Source: Bryobacterales bacterium (GTDB lineage Bacteria > Acidobacteriota > Terriglobia > Bryobacterales > Bryobacteraceae). From it: a DNA stretch of 64,000 nt. The DNA lies in contig PMSX01000136.1 of assembly GCA_003167495.1 (NCBI GenBank), forward strand, positions 1 to 64,000, given 5' to 3'. Positions 27,369-35,337 of the stretch are shown one piece after another (position 1 is the first letter of the stretch; every line of letters begins with the position of its first letter). The position numbers and the translations under genes were made by a program. The notes beneath the pieces are model-generated. The model saw only the letters and a list, made by a program, of their open reading frames with translations, was not told where the DNA came from and made no database searches.

Positions 27369-30300
27369 TGGCCGTTACCAGGAGTTGGGAATCTTCTACT
27401 ACGAACCGCCTTGATTTTAAGCGCGAGGCGAAGTCTCCGGAACGCCAGCGCGAGTTCTGGCCATTGTTGGGCGCGAGCATTCTCGTGCTCTGCGGCTTGG
27501 CGCTCGTTTTTACCGCCAAAACGCAAGATTTCCCGGCTGAGCAACAACGCCTCGATTCGGGCGATCTGGTGGACATCAACTCCGTTAAGGGCGCCGGTGA
27601 CCTTTCTAATGCCCTTTTCGTCTTTACCGACCCTGGCGAGCGCGCCTATGCAGCCGAGCGCGTGTACACTTTCTTACTGAAGAATCGTCCGCTTCCGAAT
27701 GCGGGTTCGCTTTCGCGCATCCGCATTCACCAGGCCGATACGCTGACCGATTCGCGCGCGCGCCGCATTTGGGAAAGGGAAACCGCATCTGACAAGACGC
27801 CTCCCAACAGCGTGGCGTTGTTTCCCGTTTCGAAGGTGAAACCTTTTCTCGTCGTGCGCACTCCCAAAGAGTTTTTGCAAACCTATGTGATCTGGGGCGT
27901 GGCCTACCTCTTGGCCTTTTGGGTGGTTCACATTGCCTGGCGTTTGCGCCGCTTTCGTGGCGACCCAACCATTTTGCCCGCATTGCACCTCTTGAGTGGC
28001 ATGGGGTTCATTCTGATGGTCAGTCTGCGTGATCCCCTGCGCGACACGCTCGAGTTTCGGAAGTTCGCTTGGGGGAGTGTTTGTGGCTGCATTCTTTTGC
28101 TGTTACCGTTGTTACGCGTATTTCAGTATCGCGTGTTCGCGCGTTGGGTGTATACGCCATTGTTTGCCGCCGTTGCTTTGTTTGGCGCTTTGCTCGTGTT
28201 GGGGTCGGGGCCTACCGGCAGCGATGCGAAGGTGAACCTCGGACCGTTCCAACCGGTAGAGCTCATCAAAATTCTGATTGTCCTTTTCCTGGCTGGGTAT
28301 TTTGCAGCGAATTGGGAGCGGCTGCGCGATTTGCATCAAAAAGCATTTGTGCCGAGTTCCCTGCGCTGGCTGCGGATACCACGGATTGACCACACCCTGC
28401 CTGTGATGTTGGGCGTGAGTGTCGGACTCATCCTGTTTTTCGTCCTAAAAGATATGGGCCCTGCGCTGGTCATGGGTTTCGTTTTCATGACTATGTTCGC
28501 CGTGGCGCGCGACCGCGCTGGCTTGCCTTTGCTTGGCATCGCCGCCTTGATCGTCGGCGTAGCGTTAGGCGTTCACTTCGGTGCGCCGCACACGGTTGTC
28601 GAGCGCGTCGCCATGTGGCTCTCGCCTTGGGATAACAATGTTCACGGTGGCGACCAACTGGCGCACTCGCTCTGGGCGTTTGCTACGGGTGGTCCTATTG
28701 GATCGGGTCCCGGTTGGGGTGATCCTAGCTTGATTCCGGCGGGTCACACTGACTTAGTTCTCGCCTCCATTGCAGAAGAGTGGGGTCTGCCAGGAGTTAT
28801 TAGTGTGTGCCTTCTCTTTGCCATGTTGGTGTTCTCCGCGTTTCGCATTGCTCTCAAAGCGCCGGATGAATACGCAACCTTTTTGGGAGTTGGACTCGGA
28901 GCTTTGATCTCGTTCGAAATGCTCCTGATCTCGGGAGGTGCGCTGGGCGCGATTCCATTGTCTGGCGTTGTTTCGCCGTTTCTCAGCTCAGGGAACACGG
29001 CGATGCTTTCGAACTATCTGATCTTCGCCGTTTTGCTGGGAATTTCGAATCAGTCAGTCCAGCCCTTGGTTGCGGTAACGCGTGAAGGGAATATGCCTAC
29101 TGCTCAACCTGCCCCAAGCCTCGAGCCCTCGTTCCGCACACCTGTGCGCGTAGTGAGCTGGTCGTTGGGATTGTGCGCGTTGGCTTTGCTTTGTCGCGCA
29201 ACCTATATACAGGTCTTTCATGACCGCGAATTACTGGCTAAAGATACCTTGGTCTACACCCTCGATGGCGTCAAGCGTCCGCAACACAATCCGCGCTTGA
29301 ACCTGCTGGCTGCGGAGATTCCGCGCGGCAATATCTATGACCGGAACGGTGTGCTGCTGGCCACCAGTTCTTGGGCTGAAGTGGAGAAACGCCGCGCGGA
29401 TTATGAAAAGCTCGGCGTTTCCATTGATTCCCTGGCGCGTCTCGACAGCCGTCTCTATCCGTTTGGAGCCGCTACCGCGCATTTGTTGGGCGATTTGCGC
29501 ACTGGTGAGAAATTCCACGCCACTAACTCTTCACTCATTGAGCACGATTCCAATTCGCGGCTGCAAGGTTACACCGATTATGAAGATCTAGCCGGCATCG
29601 TACGGGTTCGCCATCAACGGGACAATCCGCTTTTGCAGAACCTGCTAAGCCGCGACCGCGATGTGCATTCCACTATCGACGTTCGTCTGCAACTCAAGAT
29701 GAGTGAGATTCTCCGCGCCGGCTTGCAGGCCTCCGGCAAGAAAGGCGCGCTCGTTGTTATGGATGCCGAAACGGGAGATGTTCTGGCGCTGGCCAGCTAT
29801 CCCGCGCCTCCCGCCAACGGACCCGGAACTCCCGACGAGCTATTGGATCGCGCGCGTTACGGAGAATATCCTCCCGGTTCTACCTTCAAGCTCGTTACGG
29901 CCATCGCCGCTCTGCGGCTGAATCCCAAATCGACCGACAACGTCTACAAATGCAGCGCCCTGGGAGACGGGCGCGTCGGGACTGTTATCTCCGGCTGGCG
30001 ACGCCCGATTCGCGACGACGTTGGCGACCATGCGCACGGCGCACTCAATATGGCCAACGCCATCACAGTCTCCTGCAACGCCTATTTCGCCCAACTGGGC
30101 GTTTTTGGTGTCGGGCCGCAAGCGCTGCATGATACGTCGGAGATGCTCGGCATTCAGACAGGTACAGTGGCGAAGGTGAAAGAGGCCCTGCCGTTTTGCT
30201 CCTACGGGCAGGGAACTGTAGTGGCAACACCGTTCCAGATGGCGCGTGTCGCCGCCACCATTGCGGCGGGCGGACAAATGCCGGAAGGACGATGGGTGAC

Positions 30301-30712
30301 TGACCCAAGTAATTCTCGCACTGCCCCGCCTAACCTCATTCTTGACGCTGATTCCGCCGCCTTCTTGCAGCGTGCGATGCGATCGGTGGTCACCAATGGT
30401 ACTGCGCGGTCGTCTATGGCCGGCATCAAATATGAAGTGGCCGGCAAGACCGGTACCGCTCAATTGGATGAAGGCGAGCCGCACTCCTGGTTCGCCGGAT
30501 ACGCTCCGTATAGTGCGCCACGTTCTACTAACCCAGGTCCTGCTAAGGCAGACCAGCCGTTGGCCTTCGCCGTCGTCGTAGAACATGGCGGCTACGGCGC
30601 CAAGTTCGCGGCGCCCATCGCTCGCCAACTCGTGGAAGCGGCCGGTCAGCTCAACTTACTCGCTCCCGTAAATTCAGAGGTGAATGCAAATGGCAGTGTC
30701 CAACATCATTGA
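27368..30712 (+). CDS. SEDS glycosyltransferase (RodA/FtsW) fused to a class B penicillin-binding protein
   Basis: This 1114-residue protein joins both halves of a peptidoglycan synthase. A helix at 31-49 is followed by an extracytoplasmic insert (about 51-168) of no known family. The SEDS polymerase (about 170-580) contains the conserved Asp362 in KDMGPALVMG and the loop GSGPGWGDPSLIPAGHTD. A further helix (about 595-615) anchors the class B PBP: pedestal IPRGNIYDRNGVLLATS and transpeptidase motifs Ser838-Lys841 (PGSTFKL), Ser902-Cys-Asn904 and Lys1027-Thr-Gly1029. All key residues are kept, so both activities look functional. RodA/PBP2 and FtsW/FtsI pairs are normally separate polypeptides. 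It starts with a one-base overlap on the kinase gene. Confidence 0.94.
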   Translation: MAVTRSWESSTTNRLDFKREAKSPERQREFWPLLGASILVLCGLALVFTAKTQDFPAEQQRLDSGDLVDINSVKGAGDLSNALFVFTDPGERAYAAERVYTFLLKNRPLPNAGSLSRIRIHQADTLTDSRARRIWERETASDKTPPNSVALFPVSKVKPFLVVRTPKEFLQTYVIWGVAYLLAFWVVHIAWRLRRFRGDPTILPALHLLSGMGFILMVSLRDPLRDTLEFRKFAWGSVCGCILLLLPLLRVFQYRVFARWVYTPLFAAVALFGALLVLGSGPTGSDAKVNLGPFQPVELIKILIVLFLAGYFAANWERLRDLHQKAFVPSSLRWLRIPRIDHTLPVMLGVSVGLILFFVLKDMGPALVMGFVFMTMFAVARDRAGLPLLGIAALIVGVALGVHFGAPHTVVERVAMWLSPWDNNVHGGDQLAHSLWAFATGGPIGSGPGWGDPSLIPAGHTDLVLASIAEEWGLPGVISVCLLFAMLVFSAFRIALKAPDEYATFLGVGLGALISFEMLLISGGALGAIPLSGVVSPFLSSGNTAMLSNYLIFAVLLGISNQSVQPLVAVTREGNMPTAQPAPSLEPSFRTPVRVVSWSLGLCALALLCRATYIQVFHDRELLAKDTLVYTLDGVKRPQHNPRLNLLAAEIPRGNIYDRNGVLLATSSWAEVEKRRADYEKLGVSIDSLARLDSRLYPFGAATAHLLGDLRTGEKFHATNSSLIEHDSNSRLQGYTDYEDLAGIVRVRHQRDNPLLQNLLSRDRDVHSTIDVRLQLKMSEILRAGLQASGKKGALVVMDAETGDVLALASYPAPPANGPGTPDELLDRARYGEYPPGSTFKLVTAIAALRLNPKSTDNVYKCSALGDGRVGTVISGWRRPIRDDVGDHAHGALNMANAITVSCNAYFAQLGVFGVGPQALHDTSEMLGIQTGTVAKVKEALPFCSYGQGTVVATPFQMARVAATIAAGGQMPEGRWVTDPSNSRTAPPNLILDADSAAFLQRAMRSVVTNGTARSSMAGIKYEVAGKTGTAQLDEGEPHSWFAGYAPYSAPRSTNPGPAKADQPLAFAVVVEHGGYGAKFAAPIARQLVEAAGQLNLLAPVNSEVNANGSVQHH

Positions 30713-31493
30713 AAGACTAGGCCGGGCGATTTTCGAAGCGCCCTTCGGCACGCATAAGATCGCCCAAGATGCGCCCGAACTCGCTGAGATCCGCATTGCC
30801 GTGCTCGATGCCGTCAAAGCCAAAAGTCATCAGGCCAGTGGCCGCAATGTGTTCCCCTACAATCTGGTGCGCATCAATTTATTGGGTGTGCCTCACGAAC
30901 AAGCGACCGTGTTTCATGGCGACTTCCTGGCGAAATACTTCGCCGAAGAGTTGCGTTCCGGACTCGCGCGTTCGAACTACCGCTTTCCCGACGATCTCTT
31001 CGTGGAAATCACCACTACTCCAAAGCTCCCTGAACCGAATCAGCAGTGGCTCACCGTGGATACACTCATCACCGAGAGAGTCGCCGCACAGTCTGTCACA
31101 CCCATCCATCCACCAGCGCGTTTGACGGTGGAAGCCGGGTCCACAAATCAGGCAGAGCTCATCGTCAACGGGCCGCGCGTCAACATCGGCCGCACCGTGG
31201 AAGTTTATCGCGAGGGATCGGGCCTGGCGCGCCGCAACGATTTGGCATTCGGCGAACAGGACGAAGTGAGCCGCAGCGTCTCGCGCGAACATGCGCACAT
31301 TCTCTATTCACAGGAAACCGGCGAATGCCGTTTGGTGAACGATCGCGTTTATAAAGGTGAGGCCAATTGCGGCACCTACATCATTCGCAACGGTTTCGCC
31401 ATGGCGGTTCACCGCAACGCCCGCGGCACAGTGCTGGCATCGGGAGACCAAATCCAACTCGGCCAAGCGTTACTGCGCTTCAAAGTAGACTGA
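30690..31493 (+). CDS. Second FHA-domain protein (FhaA-like architecture)
   Basis: The 267-residue protein repeats the architecture of the first operon gene: an FhaA-type N-terminal domain (FPYNLVRINLLGVPHEQATV) and a C-terminal FHA domain with VNIGR, VSREHAHILY and NCGTYIIRNG. The asparagine-rich loop differs from classical FHA (no STNGT; it has EANCGT), so binding preference may differ. ATG at 30690 follows AGAGGTG by seven bases; an ATG two codons earlier is too close to that site. It overlaps the 3' end of the SEDS-PBP gene by 23 bases, which implies coupling. It ends the operon; the next gene is convergent, four bases away. Confidence 0.87.
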   Translation: MAVSNIIERLGRAIFEAPFGTHKIAQDAPELAEIRIAVLDAVKAKSHQASGRNVFPYNLVRINLLGVPHEQATVFHGDFLAKYFAEELRSGLARSNYRFPDDLFVEITTTPKLPEPNQQWLTVDTLITERVAAQSVTPIHPPARLTVEAGSTNQAELIVNGPRVNIGRTVEVYREGSGLARRNDLAFGEQDEVSRSVSREHAHILYSQETGECRLVNDRVYKGEANCGTYIIRNGFAMAVHRNARGTVLASGDQIQLGQALLRFKVD

Positions 31494-31497
31494 CGTC

Positions 31498-31869
31498 TTA
31501 TTCCTTTACGCGCGTCGCTTTGAACGAACCCGTGTATTCCAGGAAACCCCAATCGCCGGAAAGCCCGTCGTCCGCCAGAGCGCCTTTAATCTTCATTGTG
31601 CCCGCACCGGCCTCTTCGGAGTTAAATGGAAATTCCAGGTTCAATTTGCCATCGGTAAAGGTGCCTTTTACGTCGCCCGTGGCCCATTTGCCGGTGACTT
31701 GATCGCCGTCCTGTTGAAACACCGCCTCGATCTCTCGATCTCCTCCCTCAGTATTCAGCACAAAGTGCCATTTGCCCGTTACCGTGGCTTTTGTGCTTTG
31801 AGCGGTGCTGAAGGGAACAAGCACCGCCGAACCGATCAACAAGACGAACATCGCGAGTAGGGTTTTCAT
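31498..31869 (-). CDS. Small secreted beta-rich protein
   Basis: The 123-residue product has a Sec signal peptide (MKTLLAMFVLLIGSAVLVPF, cleavage after STA) and a repeating beta-strand pattern (VTGKWHFVLNTEGGDREIEA; VTGKWATGDVKGTF; LSGDWGFLEYTGSF). This is typical of small lipocalin-like or 'TGxW' sandwich proteins seen in secreted metal-dependent hydrolases and Acidobacteria. The function is unknown. It is convergent with the FHA operon and 67 bases downstream of the DmpA-like peptidase gene on the same strand. Confidence 0.75.
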   Translation of the reverse strand: MKTLLAMFVLLIGSAVLVPFSTAQSTKATVTGKWHFVLNTEGGDREIEAVFQQDGDQVTGKWATGDVKGTFTDGKLNLEFPFNSEEAGAGTMKIKGALADDGLSGDWGFLEYTGSFKATRVKE

Positions 31870-31936
31870 AGAATCTCTTTATGTAGTAGTATCACATCTC
31901 TGTTAACCCACTACTCGCAAAATCTATCGACAAATT

Positions 31937-33079
31937 TCATCGGCCATAGCGCTTCAGCACTTGCTTTAGACGATCGTGCGGTAGCGAAATCACTGTGTGT
32001 CCCTCAAAACCTTTCATAGTCTCCGCTCCCAGCATGGCATTGATAATGGCTTCTTCCGTTGCTTCGACCGTAGCCTCGAAGGTCGCATTCATCTCATCGT
32101 TGGGCAGCATAGTTAAGTTCACCAGCCCTTTCGCCGTGCCAGCCTGCGGGTTTGCGGTTGAGAACGCGATAAAGAGATCGCCCGAACCATTGCCGGAAAT
32201 CGAACCAGTGCGTGCCAGGCCCAGTGAAGCGCGGCGCGCCAGCCGCTTCAATTGCTGGGGTAGCAGCGGCGCGTCTGTGGCAATGACGATGATGATCGAC
32301 CCCACATCTTCATCGCGGAACGCCCCATTTTTGGCGTAAGGAATCGAATCCTGAATTTCCTGCCCCACGGGCACGCCCGCAATCCGCAACTGCGCGCGTC
32401 GTCCGCAATTGCATTGAACAAGTACCCCCACCGTGTACGATCCAAATCTACGCGACGAAGTTCCGGTGCCGCCTTTGAAGCCGTAGCAAACCATGCCAGT
32501 GCCGCCGCCAACATTGCCTTCCGCAAACGGCCCGCTCTTCGCCCTTTCCAACGCGGCCACGGTATCCGCATCGCTTATGTGGAAGCCGTTAATGTCGTTC
32601 AGAAAGCCATCCCAGGTTTCCGCCACCATAGGCAAAGACCAATCATTCGTCCCGGTGCCCACCTTTTGCGCGCGCGCTACCTGCCACTTGATAAACGCAT
32701 CGCGCACCGTGCCCACGCTATGTGTATTGGTGATCATCACCGGCCCGCTCAGCAAACCACTTTCTTCTAACCAGGTGGTGCCCGTCATTTCGCCGTTACC
32801 GTTTAGCGAAAACCAGCCGCCGAACACGGGTGCCCCCGCCTCTTTGCCGCGCGGCCACACGGCTGTTACTCCCGTGCGAATGGCGCCATTGCCTTCGCCG
32901 GAAACGAGTGTTTGATAACCAACTTCGACGCCGCCGACATCGGTAATCGCATTCCACTCGCCCGGCGTCCCGTCGAGCGGCACACCCAAGTCGCGAGCTC
33001 TTTCGGCCGCCTGCAACGACAGAACGCCCGCCATCAAAAACGGCAACCAGAGTTTCATTCCAAAGAGTATAGCGGTCAC
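31937..33079 (-). CDS. P1-family (S58) aminopeptidase, DmpA/BapA type
   Basis: The 380-residue protein is a DmpA/BapA-type Ntn-hydrolase that removes N-terminal D- or beta-amino acids from peptides after self-cleavage. The family start LGVPLDGTPGEWNAITDVGG and the GGGTGMVCYGFKGGTG region are clear. The autocleavage site is predicted in EDVGSIIIVIATDAPL, between Gly and Ser, making that Ser the nucleophile of the beta subunit. A hydrophobic N-terminus (FGMKLWLPFLMAGVLSLQAA) indicates export to the periplasm. The ATG may be at 33079 or seven codons later (MKLWLP). D-amino-acid peptides from cell-wall turnover are possible substrates. Confidence 0.92.
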   Translation of the reverse strand: MTAILFGMKLWLPFLMAGVLSLQAAERARDLGVPLDGTPGEWNAITDVGGVEVGYQTLVSGEGNGAIRTGVTAVWPRGKEAGAPVFGGWFSLNGNGEMTGTTWLEESGLLSGPVMITNTHSVGTVRDAFIKWQVARAQKVGTGTNDWSLPMVAETWDGFLNDINGFHISDADTVAALERAKSGPFAEGNVGGGTGMVCYGFKGGTGTSSRRFGSYTVGVLVQCNCGRRAQLRIAGVPVGQEIQDSIPYAKNGAFRDEDVGSIIIVIATDAPLLPQQLKRLARRASLGLARTGSISGNGSGDLFIAFSTANPQAGTAKGLVNLTMLPNDEMNATFEATVEATEEAIINAMLGAETMKGFEGHTVISLPHDRLKQVLKRYGR

Positions 33080-33401
33080 GCTTTGAAATAACCGGCCTGC
33101 AAGCCAGTTACTTTTTATACGGATTACCGCATCGGCCCTACGGACTCCACTGACGGAACATACATTCCCGAATCCGAGCCCGAAGCGTAAGCGCCCTCAG
33201 GTCGGCAGTTGTGAGCTGGATAGCCAGTAACAAGTATTTATAGCCTTGGAATTAACCCGGAATATAATAGTTAGCAGTAGCGCAGCAGTCGACCGTTAGG
33301 CGACGCAGCTGAGGCAAACGAGATGATTCGCGCTCCGCGTTTCGCGCCGTTTGCGTATATAAACCCTGCTACAAACAACCTCGCTCTTTCCTGATCCCAC
33401 A
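33080..33401. other. Intergenic region without a visible gene
   Basis: This 322-base gap separates the divergent peptidase and glycosidase genes. It should hold both promoters, but I see no strong consensus pair. Only short AT-rich patches such as AATATAATAG near 33260 stand out. No RNA gene or significant repeat was noticed. Confidence 0.4.
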
Positions 33402-34958
33402 ATGCATGGAATGAAAAAATGCCCGGACATATCGCCGCTCTACGCACGCGCGCAATCCTCACAGCTTACACGCCGCCAGATCATGCAGGGCGCTATGGCT
33501 CTTGTTGCTTCGTCGGTCCTGTCCGGATGCGGTTCTTCGCATAGCACCGCCGCTGCCGTCAGCGACAGCGCTCCGCTATCGAATCCGCAGTTGGCGCCCG
33601 CCGGACTCTTGACTCATGCTTCCTTGACCGTCACCGCCGCCGCCACAGGTTCTATCGGTTCCGCCTTCGCGGGGTTGTCCTATGAGAAGGCAGAACTTTA
33701 CACACCGATCTTCAGCGCCTCCAACAGCGGCTTGATCGGCATGTTCAAACGTCTCGGTCCCAGCGTTCTGCGTGTCGGCGGGAATTCGGTTGACAAGAAC
33801 GTCTGGACCCCGAACGGCCCCGGCCAAACCGCCGGCCAGATCGCACCCAGTGATGTCGATTCGCTCGCTGCTTTCGTCAAGGCCGCTGGCTGGCAGTGCC
33901 TCTACGGTATCAACCTGCATGGAGACCCGACTGGCGCAACGACGGCCGCCCTCGCTGCAGCCGAGGTTGCTTATGCTGCCCAACAGTTCGGCTCTTCATT
34001 GCTCGGCATCGAGATCGGCAACGAGCCCGATGTTTACGGAACAAACTTCTTCGGGGGCAACTGGTCGCCTTCCCGACTCCTTACTCTCTGGGGCCAGTTC
34101 CGCGCGGCCATTCTTGCCAGCACGCCCGGCGTACCGATCACTGGTCCGGCTGACGCTAGCAACGAGTCCACATGGACCGTTCCGTTCGGCTACGCTGTGA
34201 CCGCGAATGAAATTACACTGCTTACCCAGCACTACTACCGCGCCAACGGCCAGTTGCCCACTTCTACCGCGGCGTACCTTATCACGCCCGATCCAACGCT
34301 GATTGCAGACCTCGCGATTCTTGAGGCTGGCGCCCAGGGCATCGGCGTCCCCTACCGGATCTCCGAATGCAACTCCTTTTACAACGGTGGAGCAAGCGGT
34401 GTAAGCGACTCCTACGCCTCCTCGCTCTGGGTCATCGACTATCTCTTCAGCTGCGCCCAAGGCGGAGCCTCTGGCGTGAACTTCCATGGTGGCGGCGACA
34501 ACCCCGGATACACGCCGATCGCCGACGACAACGGCACCGTCGTCGGCGCGCGGCCCGAGTTCTACGGCATTCTTCTCTTCACCCTCGCCGGCCGAGGCAC
34601 TGTTTACACAAGCCAGATCTCTGCCGGATCGCTCAACGTCACTGCCTACGCAGTCCAGTCACCTACCGGCGCCCTCAACATCATCGTTGTCAACAAGGAT
34701 CTCACCCAGAATCTCCAGCTCACCGCGCAAATTCCCCAGACCATCACCTCTGCCTCACTCCTCGCCATGACCCAGCTTACGAGCGGAGCTACCGCGCCGG
34801 ATCTTAGCGCTACTTCGGGTGTCACCATTCAGGACGCAAGCGTTAATCCCGACGGCACGTTCTCTCCGTCAGCCGCTCAAACGCTCGAGCTTCTAACCAG
34901 CTCCGAGTTCACTTGCTATGTTCCCGCCCTCAGCGCGGTCCTAATTCAGACTGCTTAG
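33402..34958 (+). CDS. GH79-type glycoside hydrolase, Tat lipoprotein
   Basis: The 518-residue protein resembles the family 79 beta-glucuronidase of Acidobacterium capsulatum and the heparanase family. A (beta/alpha)8 barrel carries the likely acid/base Glu208 in EIGNEPDVYG and the nucleophile Glu322 in RISECNSFYNGG. A C-terminal beta-sandwich follows (about 420-518). The N-terminus combines a twin-arginine motif (TRRQIMQGAMALV) with a lipobox LSGC (Cys43), so it is probably exported folded and anchored as a lipoprotein. Plant or microbial glucuronosyl glycans are plausible targets. The start may be ATG 33402 or 33411. It is a single-gene unit convergent with the ferredoxin gene. Confidence 0.87.
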   Translation: MHGMKKCPDISPLYARAQSSQLTRRQIMQGAMALVASSVLSGCGSSHSTAAAVSDSAPLSNPQLAPAGLLTHASLTVTAAATGSIGSAFAGLSYEKAELYTPIFSASNSGLIGMFKRLGPSVLRVGGNSVDKNVWTPNGPGQTAGQIAPSDVDSLAAFVKAAGWQCLYGINLHGDPTGATTAALAAAEVAYAAQQFGSSLLGIEIGNEPDVYGTNFFGGNWSPSRLLTLWGQFRAAILASTPGVPITGPADASNESTWTVPFGYAVTANEITLLTQHYYRANGQLPTSTAAYLITPDPTLIADLAILEAGAQGIGVPYRISECNSFYNGGASGVSDSYASSLWVIDYLFSCAQGGASGVNFHGGGDNPGYTPIADDNGTVVGARPEFYGILLFTLAGRGTVYTSQISAGSLNVTAYAVQSPTGALNIIVVNKDLTQNLQLTAQIPQTITSASLLAMTQLTSGATAPDLSATSGVTIQDASVNPDGTFSPSAAQTLELLTSSEFTCYVPALSAVLIQTA

Positions 34959-34977
34959 AACGGTTCGGAGAATCTTC

Positions 34978-35337
34978 TTAGAGTGTCGACTTGCCGCCTT
35001 CGCTAATGTAGTTCCGGTTCCAGCCCGGAATCTCCACTGTCACATCGCCTTTCACTACCGCCTGGCATCCCAGCCGCGAGCGCAAGGTCAAACCAGCAGC
35101 CATCTCTAAACGATCGAGCTCGTCATCTTCGGCTTCGGACAAATTGCCTTCGCCTTCTTTGACAATCACGTGGCAAGTAGTGCACGCGCAGCTTCCGCCG
35201 CAAGCATGTTCCAGGTGCACGCCAAGGTTCAGAGCTATATCAAGAAGCGATTCCGGTTTGCCGTGATCGCTATACGGCAGTTTGCCGGATTCAAATTCAA
35301 CGGTCTTATTTTCCGGCAGAAAAGTCACTTTAGGCAC
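34978..35337 (-). CDS. fdx: Adrenodoxin-type [2Fe-2S] ferredoxin
   Basis: The 119-residue protein is an ISC-type ferredoxin, an electron carrier for Fe-S cluster assembly or P450 systems. The cluster ligands fit C-x5-C-x2-C...C: ACGGSCACTTCHV and LGCQAVV. The acidic segment LSEAEDDELDRLEMA, typical of adrenodoxin-like proteins, is present. No isc or hsc genes are adjacent, so the partner is unknown. Upstream of its start lies the 1.1-kb repeat region. Confidence 0.93.
   Translation of the reverse strand: MPKVTFLPENKTVEFESGKLPYSDHGKPESLLDIALNLGVHLEHACGGSCACTTCHVIVKEGEGNLSEAEDDELDRLEMAAGLTLRSRLGCQAVVKGDVTVEIPGWNRNYISEGGKSTL

Noticed and set aside
29840-30628. 262-codon minus-strand frame opposite the transpeptidase domain
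   Set aside because: The plus-strand frame has all penicillin-binding motifs; the opposite frame shows no domain.
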